Assembly: GCA_016192035.1 (NCBI GenBank) | Contig: JACPUW010000026.1 | Span: forward strand, 16,779-80,778 | Length of the DNA: 64,000 bases | Direction: 5' to 3' | Source: Bacteroidota bacterium | GTDB taxonomy: Bacteria > Bacteroidota > Bacteroidia > CAILMK01 > JACPUW01 | Shown here: one piece after another, positions 48,033-57,502 of the stretch | How the letters are laid out: each line of letters opens with the position of its first letter | Position numbering within the stretch: the first letter of the stretch is position 1 | Position numbers and translations under genes: made by a program | Notes under the pieces: model-generated | What the model was told of the DNA's origin: nothing | Database searches by the model: none | The model's input: the letters and a program-made list of their open reading frames with translations, nothing else

Positions 48033-50801
48033 ATGAGGAAGGCAATAAGTACGTGTTGGTTTATGATGATGGGGATGCTGGCGGCTACCGCCCAAACGGG
48101 CGATAAATACTTTAGCAACAAGGATTACCGTTCGGCGGTAATAGCCTACGAGAAAGAAGTGGGCAAATCGCCGGATAAGTACCTAAACCTGGCCAAGAGC
48201 CATTTTGCACTAAAACAGTTTGACGAGGCTGCTGCCGCCATGCGCGGATACCGCGACAACTACGGCAGTGCAGACAAGACCATGGCCGAAAATTGGATTC
48301 AACTCCTGGAGCGCAATGACGACCCCGTGAGGATCAATAACTTGGGCAGTGCCGTAAATACTGATGTCAATGAATACCTACCGGTGGTGTCGGCTGATGG
48401 CAAAACACTGTATTTCTGCTCTGATGGAAAGGCCGGGGGCCTAGGTGGAGAAGACATTTGGTACTGCGAAAAACAGGGCGATGGTAGCTGGACCGCGCCA
48501 AAAAACTTCAGTTCGCTCAATACCAGTTCACATGAAGCCATGATGTCCATATCGGCCGATGGCAATGTGGCCATTCTCTTTGGCAATTACAACGGCTCCT
48601 TTGGCTCAGGTGACCTGTTTTACTCCGTAAAAACAGCCAATGGATGGTCGGTGCCCTGTAACCTGGGCGGTGACGTGAACACCACCGGTTGGGAAAGCCA
48701 GGCCAATCTTTCGGCTGATGGCAAAACGCTCATATTCACATCTAGCCGTGACGGCTCCCGTGGCATAGGCGACCTGTGGATGACCCGCTTGGGCGAAAAC
48801 GGATGGAGCACCCCCGTGAACCTGGGCAGCCAGATAAATTCCACCGCCGATGAGGGTAGCCCTCAGTTGGCCGCTGACGGCAAAACCTTGTATTTCAAAT
48901 CAAACGGCCACCCCGGATTTGGGGGTTATGACATGTTTATGTCACGCCGGCTTGACGATACCTGGCAAAACTGGTCAACCCCGGTAAACATGGGCAAGTA
49001 TATCAATACCGTGGAAGACGATTCTTACCTAACCATACCCTCTTCGGGGGTAAAGGCTTACCTCAATAAAAGCAATCTTCTTGACGGCTACGGGGGGACC
49101 GATCTGTACGAGTTTATCCTGCCGCTCGATATGAGGCCCGAGTCCACCATCAACGTATATGGCAAAATCAGGGATGAGAACAACCGCAACGTGGCAGCCA
49201 TCATTCGCTACCATGACTGGGAAACCGGAAAGGAAGTGGCACAAACACAGAGCAATCCAGCCGATGGAATTTATAAGACATCCCTGCCCCTGTTTAAAAA
49301 GTACCGGGTAGTGATAGACATGAAAGGATACCTGTACTACAATACCGAACTGGACCTTACCGACCCTGAGGCCATTTGGGGCAAAGAGTACATGAATACC
49401 ATACTGGGGATGCACGCCATGAACGACCTAATGGCCCTGCAGCAGAAAATGGACAATCTCAATGAAGAGTTGAAAAAACTGCTGTTGGCCAACTCATCCC
49501 AAATAAAAGAAACATTTGATGAATACCAAAAGACGGTGGCCGAATACCAGCGCACCCTCACTGCATTTGAGGGACGCATCATGGATGCCAAGTATGAATG
49601 GATGGGCCGTGAAGACCTGCGCAGTGAGGTGGAGCGTGACTACTACCTGCAATCCATCACCGTGGGGGCCGCTTTTGAGCTGAAGAACATATTCTTCGAT
49701 TTTGGAAAAGCTACCCTCAAGGATGAATCACTGCTGGAACTTGACAAACTGGTGGACATAATGAAGCGGAGCCGCATAGTGATAGAACTCGGCGGGCATA
49801 CCGACTCAGTGGGCTCTGATGAAGCCAACCTATTGTTATCCCAAGAACGGGTAAATAGCGTAAGGGCCTACCTGGTGGGCAAAGGCGTGACACAGGAGCG
49901 CATATCGGCAGTGGGATATGGCGAAACCCAGCCCATAGCCGATAACAAAACCGATGTGGGCAGGGCGGCCAACCGACGGGTAGAAGCCAAGATAACGGAG
50001 ATTCTACAAGAGGGCAAGGACGTGGCCGGGGCCTATACCGAAGAAGAGAAAGCACCTGATTTTGACATACTTTCAGCACTGCAGCGCGCTGCCCGAAACG
50101 GTGGTGTGCCCGATGGCAGCTACTGTTCGGATAAAGTGGTGCTCACCACCGATGTGGATCCCGACGAATACATAGTGGTGAAAAAAGGAAACGACAAGGG
50201 TTTCAATCCCGGCAACATAAAGCTGGGCAACGGCGACTACTTTGAGCGCGACCAATACATCTATGGTTCGTTTAATATAAGTGCCATCAATATGGGTTTT
50301 AAAAACCCCAACTACGAATGGAACCCCCTGGCCGTGGACAAATACACCTACTGGGGCATAGAGCTGAACCGGGTAAAGGAAAACTACAAGGAGGGCCGCT
50401 GGCGCTTGTATGGCCTGGGAGGGCCGGGCACCTCCTATGGACTTGGACACAGCCAGTTGTGGGACATCCGCCTGCACAAGCTCACCACGCTCAACCTGAA
50501 CCTGATGTTTGGGTTTGATGCCGATGTGTATGCCCTTTCGGAGCTTGACAACGATGACTACGAAGCAAAGGGTTTCCTCACCATTCCCGTGGGGCTTCGC
50601 TACGTACACGAGCTAGGCAGCCTCAAAATAGGCCCCGAAGTGTTCTACAACTATGGTTTATTGCAGCCATCGGGCTGGCCCTCTGCCACACACCTGCGCG
50701 TGGGTTCCAGCATACGCTGGAAATTCTTGCAGGGAGGGGTGTTCCTGAATATAGGCGAAGAAATAAACTACCTAGGCCTACGGGCAGGATTTGCCTTCTA
50801 G
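48033..50801 (+). CDS. OmpA/PD40/TPR outer-membrane protein with C-terminal beta domain
   Basis: A secreted envelope protein of about 922 aa (start at 48033, signal peptide MRKAISTCWFMMMGMLAATAQ). Order: TPR-like helices (20-95); PD40/WD40-like repeats with recurring 'SADGKTLYFCSDG' and 'SPQLAADGKTLYFKS' (about 110-360); a carboxypeptidase-regulatory-like beta domain (370-450); a coiled coil (465-550); then an OmpA peptidoglycan-binding domain ('IFFDFGKATL', 'IELGGHTDSVGSDEANLLLS', 'RAANRRVEAKI') at about 552-656. Unusually, about 260 more residues follow, beta-rich and ending in Phe, possibly a barrel. PorE-like OmpA proteins of this type help T9SS anchor to peptidoglycan. Confidence 0.88.
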   Translation: MRKAISTCWFMMMGMLAATAQTGDKYFSNKDYRSAVIAYEKEVGKSPDKYLNLAKSHFALKQFDEAAAAMRGYRDNYGSADKTMAENWIQLLERNDDPVRINNLGSAVNTDVNEYLPVVSADGKTLYFCSDGKAGGLGGEDIWYCEKQGDGSWTAPKNFSSLNTSSHEAMMSISADGNVAILFGNYNGSFGSGDLFYSVKTANGWSVPCNLGGDVNTTGWESQANLSADGKTLIFTSSRDGSRGIGDLWMTRLGENGWSTPVNLGSQINSTADEGSPQLAADGKTLYFKSNGHPGFGGYDMFMSRRLDDTWQNWSTPVNMGKYINTVEDDSYLTIPSSGVKAYLNKSNLLDGYGGTDLYEFILPLDMRPESTINVYGKIRDENNRNVAAIIRYHDWETGKEVAQTQSNPADGIYKTSLPLFKKYRVVIDMKGYLYYNTELDLTDPEAIWGKEYMNTILGMHAMNDLMALQQKMDNLNEELKKLLLANSSQIKETFDEYQKTVAEYQRTLTAFEGRIMDAKYEWMGREDLRSEVERDYYLQSITVGAAFELKNIFFDFGKATLKDESLLELDKLVDIMKRSRIVIELGGHTDSVGSDEANLLLSQERVNSVRAYLVGKGVTQERISAVGYGETQPIADNKTDVGRAANRRVEAKITEILQEGKDVAGAYTEEEKAPDFDILSALQRAARNGGVPDGSYCSDKVVLTTDVDPDEYIVVKKGNDKGFNPGNIKLGNGDYFERDQYIYGSFNISAINMGFKNPNYEWNPLAVDKYTYWGIELNRVKENYKEGRWRLYGLGGPGTSYGLGHSQLWDIRLHKLTTLNLNLMFGFDADVYALSELDNDDYEAKGFLTIPVGLRYVHELGSLKIGPEVFYNYGLLQPSGWPSATHLRVGSSIRWKFLQGGVFLNIGEEINYLGLRAGFAF

Positions 50802-50841
50802 CCCTGGGAGTTAAGGAAATTGTTCTTCCTTTTTCAACCCT

Positions 50842-50879
50842 GAAGGCCCCACACCGCCAGTGCTTGGGGCCTTCTTTTT
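50842..50879 (+). terminator. Rho-independent terminator after the OmpA/PD40 gene
   Basis: A 10-bp stem GAAGGCCCCA / TGGGGCCTTC with a 13-base loop is followed by TTTTT on the plus strand. It sits 41 bp after the stop at 50801 and between two convergent genes, so it may also stop readthrough from the stress-protein gene. Confidence 0.85.
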
Positions 50880-50894
50880 GGGCCGTTTTCGGGT

Positions 50895-51824
50895 TTATTT
50901 CATTTGAAAAAGCGCCTCTAAAAAGCCCATTACTTCCCCTTTTTGCTTTATGACAAAAATGGGTATCTGCTTGTCATGGCCCAATATTTTTTCTGTAGTG
51001 CTGCCCAGTACCACCGTGGCCAGGTCGCTTTTGCCCCTGGCGCCCACCATCACCAGGTCGGCACCTGTTACCTGGGCCATATGCATGATTTCCTCTGACG
51101 GCTCATTGTTGTCATCAATCTCAAAAATTGACCTCATATTGAGTTTGTGGCCAGTATATCCTTCCAAAAAATGCTCAAATTTCCCTATGGCATGTTTTCG
51201 CATCACCGTGTCAAACTCTTCGCGGGTCCTTCCGGTTTTTTCCCAGCCAAGTGGCAGGGAGTAGCTATTGGCCGCCACCAGTTCTATGGCATTTTCACCA
51301 AAAAGCTGTACCGCCGTGTCAACAGCCAGTTTTGACTTTTTGGAAAAATCCATGGGAAGCAATATGGTGTTGATAGGGTCGAATTTCTCCAGGTCCTCAG
51401 GCACAAACACTAAGCTACAGTCCACCTTGCGGGCTAATTTTTGGGGCAAAACACCCTTGCCGTTTTCCTTTGCTTTCTTACCCACCATCAGTAGGTCCAC
51501 ATTTTTTATATGCGACCAGTGTAGCATTTCTTTAAATGGTTCTCCTTCTACCACCTGGCACACTATCTCACAGCCCTGGCCTGTCTTGAAATACGGTGCT
51601 ACCCGCTCCTCTAGGGCACGCAGGAGCGCCTCATCGGCTGGTTTCCGCATATCGATCCCCAATTCTTCCATTACCTCTTCCGGAATGTCCAAATCGCGCT
51701 CGGCATGCACAAAATAGACAATTGATGGTTTCGCCATTTCGGCGAGCATCTTGGTGTATTTCAAAAGGGCAGCATCGGCCGAGGAAAAGTCGATACCTAC
51801 CATCCACCGTTTAAAGTTGGACAT
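50895..51824 (-). CDS. Universal stress protein, tandem UspA domains
   Basis: A cytoplasmic stress protein of 309 aa made of two Usp domains. The start at 51824 (MSNFKRWMVGIDFSSADAALL) is chosen because the upstream ORF-track extension runs into the divergent dnaX region and has no Usp content. The second domain ends with the ATP-binding-type block 'DLVMVGARGKSDLATVVLGSTTEKIL', typical of UspA. The first domain has 'NVDLLMVGKKAKENGKGVL'. Such two-domain forms are common in Bacteroidota. Regulation is not visible. Confidence 0.92.
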   Translation of the reverse strand: MSNFKRWMVGIDFSSADAALLKYTKMLAEMAKPSIVYFVHAERDLDIPEEVMEELGIDMRKPADEALLRALEERVAPYFKTGQGCEIVCQVVEGEPFKEMLHWSHIKNVDLLMVGKKAKENGKGVLPQKLARKVDCSLVFVPEDLEKFDPINTILLPMDFSKKSKLAVDTAVQLFGENAIELVAANSYSLPLGWEKTGRTREEFDTVMRKHAIGKFEHFLEGYTGHKLNMRSIFEIDDNNEPSEEIMHMAQVTGADLVMVGARGKSDLATVVLGSTTEKILGHDKQIPIFVIKQKGEVMGFLEALFQMK

Positions 51825-51960
51825 AATGCGGGTTGATTGTATTTTATTGGTGCAAAGTAAAGCAGTGCAGGCCGCCTTTGTTACCCGCTCTGCGCCCCAC
51901 GGGGTGCCACCGCGCATGGGGCATAGCCAATCACATGAAATGCCTTTACTTCGCAGCCCC

Positions 51961-53103
51961 ATGGAAGGCTATACCGTATCAGCCCGCAAGTACCGCCCGG
52001 CCACTTTTGACACCGTGGTGGGCCAGGCCCACATAACCGATACGCTGCGCAATGCAATTCTAAGCAACCACTTGGGGCACAGCTTTTTGTTTTGCGGGCC
52101 CAGGGGGGTGGGCAAAACTACCTGCGCGCGCATACTGGCCAAAACCATCAATTGCACAGCCCGGACGGCCGAAGGTGAAGCCTGCGGCAAATGCGAATCA
52201 TGCACCTCATTTGGCAGCCAACAATCGCTGAGCATTTTTGAGTTGGATGCCGCGTCAAATAACTCGGTGGACGACATACGCCGCCTGGTGGACCAGGTGC
52301 GCTTTCCGCCCCAGGCAGGCAAGTACAAGACCTACATAATAGACGAGGTACACATGCTTTCGGCGGCAGCTTTCAATGCCTTTTTAAAAACCCTGGAAGA
52401 GCCTCCGTCATACGCCATATTTATACTGGCCACGACTGAAAAACATAAAATACTGCCCACCATTATTTCAAGGTGCCAGGTGTTTGACTTTAGGCGCATA
52501 CTGGTAAAGGATATGGTAGGCCACCTGAAAAAGATTTGCGCCAATGAGGGGGTGGATGCCGAAGACGACGCACTTTTTGTGATAAGCGAAAAGGCAAATG
52601 GGGCACTGCGGGACGCACTCTCCATTTTTGACCGCATAGTAAGTTTTACGGGCAGCAAAGTGGGGTATGCCGACGTGATAGAAAACCTATCCATACTGGA
52701 CTACGACTACTATTTCAAGGCGGTAGAGGCCTTCTTGAAAACCGACATGCAATCCATACTGCTGCTGTTTGATGAAATCCTGGAAAAAGGCTTTGATGCA
52801 CACGATTTTCTGATAGGCTTGGCCGGACATTTCCGCAACCTACTGGTAAGCAAAGACCCACGCACCATAAGCCTAATGGACGTGACCGAGACCAGCCAAA
52901 AGCGCTACGCCGACCAGTCAAAGGAGGCCAGCCAGAGTTTTATCCTGTCGGGCATGAACATACTCAACCGGTTTGACGTGGACTATAAAATGGCCAAGAA
53001 CCAACGGCTGCACGTGGAGCTTGCCCTAATGAAGCTGTGCCATGTGAACGAGGCCATACAACTGGCAGTGGACAATGAGGGACTAAAAAAAAAAGTGAGC
53101 TAA
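51961..53103 (+). CDS. dnaX: DNA polymerase III gamma subunit (short dnaX product)
   Basis: Without frameshifting, translation stops at the TAA at 53101-53103, seven bases past the A10 run, giving a 380-residue gamma-like clamp-loader subunit (AAA+ motor, lid and collar, no tau tail). The protein ends 'EGLKKKVS'. E. coli and Thermus make both forms from one gene; the arrangement here mirrors that. Confidence 0.8.
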   Translation: MEGYTVSARKYRPATFDTVVGQAHITDTLRNAILSNHLGHSFLFCGPRGVGKTTCARILAKTINCTARTAEGEACGKCESCTSFGSQQSLSIFELDAASNNSVDDIRRLVDQVRFPPQAGKYKTYIIDEVHMLSAAAFNAFLKTLEEPPSYAIFILATTEKHKILPTIISRCQVFDFRRILVKDMVGHLKKICANEGVDAEDDALFVISEKANGALRDALSIFDRIVSFTGSKVGYADVIENLSILDYDYYFKAVEAFLKTDMQSILLLFDEILEKGFDAHDFLIGLAGHFRNLLVSKDPRTISLMDVTETSQKRYADQSKEASQSFILSGMNILNRFDVDYKMAKNQRLHVELALMKLCHVNEAIQLAVDNEGLKKKVS

Positions 53104-53666
53104 GCCAGGGAGATCCAAAAAGGCCTGGCAGTGAACCCACAAAGCCAAATTTGCCAAGCACCGGCGCAGCAACTGGGATGCCCATGCCGGAAACGGAAAA
53201 GCTTGGATCGCTCAAGAACATTGATAAAATGCGGGATGATGTGGCCCGCAAACACCAAGACCTGGCCCAGAAGCGCCTGCTATCAAAAGATGTGGTAATA
53301 GATGTTCCGACTTTTGAAAAACACTGGCAGGCACTGGCCGAAAACCTGTTGACAAAGGGCAAAAGCAGCTTGCACCTGGCCATGACCCAATACCCTGTGA
53401 TGGCCATGGGCCACAACAAGTTTGAGCTACCTGTAAGCAATATGCCCCTACTGGAAGCCCTGTCAATGGAAAAGGTACAGCTGCTGGAACGGATACAAGA
53501 ACAACTAGGCGGTGCTGAGGTAAAACTGGTGCTGCGCTTGGAGCGCGTGGACGAAGAGGACAAACCAAAAGTGCCCACTACCCCAAGGGAGAAATACGAA
53601 TTTATGGTGGCCATAAACCCTGAATTGAAAACTCTTATGGATGAATTGGGTTTAGATTTTAGATAG
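51961..53666 (+). CDS. dnaX: DNA polymerase III tau subunit (full dnaX product by -1 frameshift)
   Basis: Full clamp-loader subunit tau, about 568 aa, read through a -1 shift at the A10 run (53085). The start at 51961 gives MEGYTVSARKYRPATFDTVVGQ. The AAA+ motor has Walker A 'GPRGVGKTTC' near residue 47, a four-cysteine zinc module ('CGKCESC'), Walker B 'TYIIDEVHML' near 125 and sensor 'IISRCQVFDF'. After the shift the new frame is open without a stop from the A-run to 53666. It encodes a Pro/Gly-rich linker and a tau C-terminal domain ending 'NPELKTLMDELGLDFR'. Tau couples the polymerase to the helicase. A homopolymer sequencing error would also produce this picture. Confidence 0.8.
53085..53129 (+). 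promoter_or_regulatory. Programmed frameshift site: A10 run plus downstream hairpin
   Basis: Ten consecutive A residues (53085-53094) lie at the end of the gamma frame. A 6-bp perfect hairpin GCCAGG (53104) / CCTGGC (53124) begins nine bases downstream, as expected for a stimulatory structure. A purine-rich 'GAGGGA' just upstream could act as an internal Shine-Dalgarno. The gamma stop codon lies between slippery site and hairpin. Confidence 0.65.
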
Positions 53667-53793
53667 GCCTATACTGGGTGCCGGTGAAACTGGCTTCACC
53701 CGCGTCCATGGGCAGGTTTAACATACTTTGGGCAGTCTGCATCAATTGGGGGCATAATTTTGTTATTGCTCCCAGCCCCAAAAAAACACCGCC

Positions 53794-56700
53794 TTGACCG
53801 CCAATTACGATTTTTTGATACAAAAACTCGATGCCTTTATCAAGAAGTTCTACCTGAACCAATTGATGCGGGGAGCCATTTATTCCTTTGCCGTTTTGGT
53901 AGCCAGTGTACTCATTTTTAGCCTACTGGAGTACTTTGGCAATTTTGGTACCGGCACCCGTCTCCTGTTCTTTTGGGCATTTTTGTTGGGCAACCTATCT
54001 ATGCTGGGGTGGTGGGTGGCCATACCGCTGCTGGCCATGGCGCGGATAGGCAAACAAATAGACCACAAAACGGCTGCCCATATCATTGGTGCCCACTTTG
54101 GCCAGGTGAGGGACAAACTGCTTAACACACTGGAACTGCGCGATACACAGATAGGAAGCCAAGCACTGATAGAGGCCAGTATCCAGCAGAAAATGGCCGA
54201 GCTAAAACCCATACCGTTTAACTTGGCCATAAACCTGGGCGAAAACCGGAGGTACCTAAAATATGCCTTAATACCCCTGGGCATTGTGCTGCTGCTGCTG
54301 GTGCAGGTACCTGAAGTAATCCTTTCGAGTTCGGCCAGGATACTGAGCTACAATAGGGCGTACCTGCCCGAAGCCCCGTTTGAATTTGTGCTGCTGAACG
54401 ATAAGCTTGAGGTGCTGCGCCACAGTGATGTAAGGATAAAGCTACAGGTAAGGGGCAAGGAACTGCCACAATCGGTGCGGGTAGTGCTGCAGGGTCAGGC
54501 CTACCGTATGACACGTGAGGGAAACAGCGATTTTGAGTTTTTGCTTCGGAATGTGGACAGTGACGCGGATTTTTACTTTGAAGCCGTAGGCTTTAGGTCC
54601 GGGCTACACACCATCAAGGTATTGCCCAAACCCTTGCTGCGGTCTTTTACCGCCTCAGTGGAGTATCCGCCGTATGTGGGTAGGAACAACGAGAAGTTGA
54701 GCAACATAGGAGATTTTATCGTTCCCGAAGGGACCATAATAAAATGGACCTACGAAACAGAAAATGCCAAGGGCTTTAGGTTTAACTGGAACGGCAAATA
54801 CCTACCGGTGGAGCGCTTGTCGTCCAATACGTTTAGCGTGGGCCAACAGGTTTTTGCGCCCACTCAGTACTATGTGGGCACGTATAACGACTACCTGCCC
54901 AACAATGACTCAGTAGGCTATGGCATACAGGTAATTAAGGATTTGCATCCCAGCCTGGGCGTGGAGATGGTGCCCGACACGGGTTCGTTAAAGTCATTTT
55001 TCTTTTCGGGCGAGCTAAGTGATGACTACGGTATAACGGCACTTACGTTTAACTACCGTTTTAGCCAGAGCGAGCGGGAGGGCGCGGCCACTGCGGGCTT
55101 CCAGCGGGTGGGCATACCCGTGAGCAGGTCAAACCTACAGGGCTTTTTCTACCACTGGGACCTTCGCGAAAGTGGCTACCAAGCCGGTGATGTACTGGAG
55201 TTTTACTTTGAGGTTTGGGATAATGATGCGGTAAACGGCCACAAATCAACCCGATCGAAGACCATGACCCTGGAAGCGCCCACCGGCGAAGAGCTAAAAA
55301 CCCTGGTAGCCGAGTCGTCAAGCTCACTTAAGGAGCGCATGGAAATGACCATGAAAGAGGCGGCCGAGTTGCAAAAAGAACTGGCCGAGGTGGAACAGCG
55401 GGTAATGGAAAAGGAACAACTGGACTGGGACGACAAAAAGGCCCTGGAGAAACTGCTTGAACGCCAAGAGTCACTAAAAAACGAGATAGGTGAAGTGCAA
55501 AAAGACTATAAGGAGATGATGAAGCAGCAGGACGAATTTGGCGAGATGGACGAAAAGCTGAGGGAGAAGCACGAAATGCTGATGAAACTCTTTGAACAAC
55601 TTATGGACGAGGATACCAAGAAACTGTTTGAAGAGCTTGAGGAACTCCTCCAACAAAACCAGGAAGATGTAAAACAGGAGCTGGAAGACATGAAAATAGA
55701 CCAAAAGGAACTGGAAAAAGAGTTGGATGCCGCCCTGGAGCACTTTAAGCAACTGGAACTGGAGCAAAAAATGCAAGAGGCCATAGACAAGCTGGACGAA
55801 CTATCAAAAAAGCAAGAAGAACTGGCTGAAAAGACCGAAAAGGGCCAAGAAGACCCCAGTGAGTTGGCCAAGGAGCAAGATGCGCTAAACCAGGAGTTTG
55901 ATGAACTGCGCAAGGAAATGGACGAGCTGGATGCGCTAAACCAGGAACTGGAAAACCCCAACGACCTGGAAAATACCGATGCCCTGGAGGATGAAATAGA
56001 GAGCGATATGAAAGGCGGAAGTGAGGAACTGGGCAAGGGCAAAAACAACAAGGCCGGCGAGAAGCAGAAGGATGCCAAGGAGAAAATGGACGAGCTAAAG
56101 AAGAAAATGGAAGACAACATGGCGGCCATGGAAATGGAAAGCCTGGAAATGGACTACGAATCGCTGCGCCGGCTGGCCGAAAACCTGCTCTACCTGTCGC
56201 TGGAGCAAGAAAAACTCATAGACGAGCTGGGGGAAGTACACTCCTACAACCCCAGGTTTGTGGAGCTGGGCCAGCGTCAAATGAAGCTTAGGGGCGACGC
56301 CAAGATGATAGAAGATTCACTCCTGGCACTGGCCAAGCGGGTGATGCAGATTTCTGGATTTGTAACCAAGGAGGTGGGCGAGCTAAACCGGCACATGGAC
56401 AAGAACATAGAGTACATGAGCCAACGCGAGATAGCCAGTGCCCGGCGCGAACAACAGTACGTGATGACCCATGCCAACAACCTGGCCGTGATGCTGAGCG
56501 AGGTGATGGACCAACTGCAGCAGCAAATGGCCCAGCAAATGAGCGGTGAACAGAACTGCAGCAAGCCAGGCAGCAAGAAAATGAAGGGCAAAAAGGGAGA
56601 AGGCATGGATAAAAAGCTGGGCAATATGCGCCAAATGCAGGAAAACCTGAAAAACCAGATTGGCGAAATGAAAGGCCGCATGGACAAGGGCCAGCGCCCG

Positions 56701-57123
56701 CTGAGCAAGGAACTGGCCAAGGCGGCAGCCCAGCAAGAGGCCCTGCGCCGCGAACTCCAAAAGCTACAGGAAATGCAGGAAGGCGGGGAAGGTAGCCCTT
56801 CAAAAGAACTAAAAGAAATTGAAGACCTGATGGACAAGGCCGAAGAGGACATAGTGAACAGCCGCCTCACCAACGAAACCCTGAAACGGCAACAAGAAAT
56901 CATCACCAAACTATTGGATTCGGAAAAGGCGGCGCGGGAACAGGAGTGGGACGATACCCGCGAATCGATAACCGGTGAGCAAGTGGCCGACCCATCAAAA
57001 AAGGCTTTTGAACAATACAAGCGCGAGCGGCTAAAAGAGATAGAACTGCTCAACACCGTGCCCCCGCAGCTCAACGGCTACTACAAACAAAAGGTAAAGC
57101 GGTATTTCGACTCTAAGGAGTAG
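53794..57123 (+). CDS. DUF4175 membrane protein with very long charged coiled coil
   Basis: A large protein of 1109 aa. Two hydrophobic segments near the N-terminus ('IYSFAVLVASVLIFSLL', 'LLFFWAFLLGNLSMLGWWVAIPLL') and one near residue 155 ('YALIPLGIVLLLLVQV') anchor it in the inner membrane. A beta-rich DUF4175 domain follows to about 490. The remaining ~600 residues are almost entirely Glu/Lys/Gln coiled coil ('MKEAAELQKELAEVEQRV' and similar). There is no ATG in frame before residue 25, so the TTG at 53794 is the likely start. Function is unknown. It follows dnaX by 127 bp. Confidence 0.87.
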   Translation: MTANYDFLIQKLDAFIKKFYLNQLMRGAIYSFAVLVASVLIFSLLEYFGNFGTGTRLLFFWAFLLGNLSMLGWWVAIPLLAMARIGKQIDHKTAAHIIGAHFGQVRDKLLNTLELRDTQIGSQALIEASIQQKMAELKPIPFNLAINLGENRRYLKYALIPLGIVLLLLVQVPEVILSSSARILSYNRAYLPEAPFEFVLLNDKLEVLRHSDVRIKLQVRGKELPQSVRVVLQGQAYRMTREGNSDFEFLLRNVDSDADFYFEAVGFRSGLHTIKVLPKPLLRSFTASVEYPPYVGRNNEKLSNIGDFIVPEGTIIKWTYETENAKGFRFNWNGKYLPVERLSSNTFSVGQQVFAPTQYYVGTYNDYLPNNDSVGYGIQVIKDLHPSLGVEMVPDTGSLKSFFFSGELSDDYGITALTFNYRFSQSEREGAATAGFQRVGIPVSRSNLQGFFYHWDLRESGYQAGDVLEFYFEVWDNDAVNGHKSTRSKTMTLEAPTGEELKTLVAESSSSLKERMEMTMKEAAELQKELAEVEQRVMEKEQLDWDDKKALEKLLERQESLKNEIGEVQKDYKEMMKQQDEFGEMDEKLREKHEMLMKLFEQLMDEDTKKLFEELEELLQQNQEDVKQELEDMKIDQKELEKELDAALEHFKQLELEQKMQEAIDKLDELSKKQEELAEKTEKGQEDPSELAKEQDALNQEFDELRKEMDELDALNQELENPNDLENTDALEDEIESDMKGGSEELGKGKNNKAGEKQKDAKEKMDELKKKMEDNMAAMEMESLEMDYESLRRLAENLLYLSLEQEKLIDELGEVHSYNPRFVELGQRQMKLRGDAKMIEDSLLALAKRVMQISGFVTKEVGELNRHMDKNIEYMSQREIASARREQQYVMTHANNLAVMLSEVMDQLQQQMAQQMSGEQNCSKPGSKKMKGKKGEGMDKKLGNMRQMQENLKNQIGEMKGRMDKGQRPLSKELAKAAAQQEALRRELQKLQEMQEGGEGSPSKELKEIEDLMDKAEEDIVNSRLTNETLKRQQEIITKLLDSEKAAREQEWDDTRESITGEQVADPSKKAFEQYKRERLKEIELLNTVPPQLNGYYKQKVKRYFDSKE

Positions 57124-57340
57124 CTTTTGTATCATAGGCTTAGCCCATTCAGCGCAGCCCAAAGGGGTGCGCGGCGGCATTCCTGATTTAAGCAATATTT
57201 ATAATTGAATGCCCATGAGGCCATTGCCGCAGTGGCGAAAAGCATTACCTCCCATAAATGGCGAGAAAACCCAATCAACATGCCTGGGGCATTTCACCAT
57301 CCGCCTTTACGCCACTACACAGTAATTCATCGGTTGCACC
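57124..57340. other. Intergenic region, no gene seen
   Basis: About 220 bp between the DUF4175 stop and the start of a decayed gene remnant. The ORF-track line 57205-57408 overlaps the remnant in another frame and has no recognisable content. I see no terminator with a T-run. Confidence 0.4.
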
Positions 57341-57502
57341 ATGAAAGCCACACTAAAAGAGCTATTACAAATTGCAACCGAACAACTCAAGGAATTGTAA
57401 ACCATTGAATAAACAGATTTTAGGTTACAAGAAGCAGTGTTTAACAGTGATGGGAACCTTTGGGAAATAGTGGGGTTCTACATTTACCAAAAGCCGTACT
57501 AA
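57341..57502 (+). pseudogene. Decayed remnant of a small Bacteroidota protein
   Basis: One reading frame runs MKATLKELLQIATEQLKEL, stop, TIE, stop, then 'TDFRLQEAVFNSDGNLWEIV' joined directly to 'GFYIYQKPY' and a final stop, all in phase. The pattern of a short alpha-helical start, an 'F.L.EA.FN.....WEIV' strand and a '.YIYQK' end is what I recall for small immunity-like hypothetical proteins of this phylum, with the middle deleted. Two in-frame stops make it non-functional. The parent family is not named with certainty. Confidence 0.45.

Noticed and set aside
53151-53666. 171-aa ORF as an independent gene downstream of dnaX
   Set aside because: The frame is open back to the A10 run and its C-terminus is a tau tail, so it is better read as part of dnaX through a -1 shift.
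53680-53694. GCCGGT/ACTGGC hairpin as a dnaX terminator
   Set aside because: Six pairs including a G-T, a three-base loop and no T-run; too weak to list.
55506-56129. 207-aa serine-rich ORF on the minus strand
   Set aside because: It is the antisense shadow of the Glu/Lys coiled coil of DUF4175; Ser/Phe richness is what the complement of GAA/AAG codons gives.
56277-57074. 265-aa and 171-aa minus-strand ORFs
   Set aside because: Shadows of DUF4175; no signal, domain or codon bias of their own.
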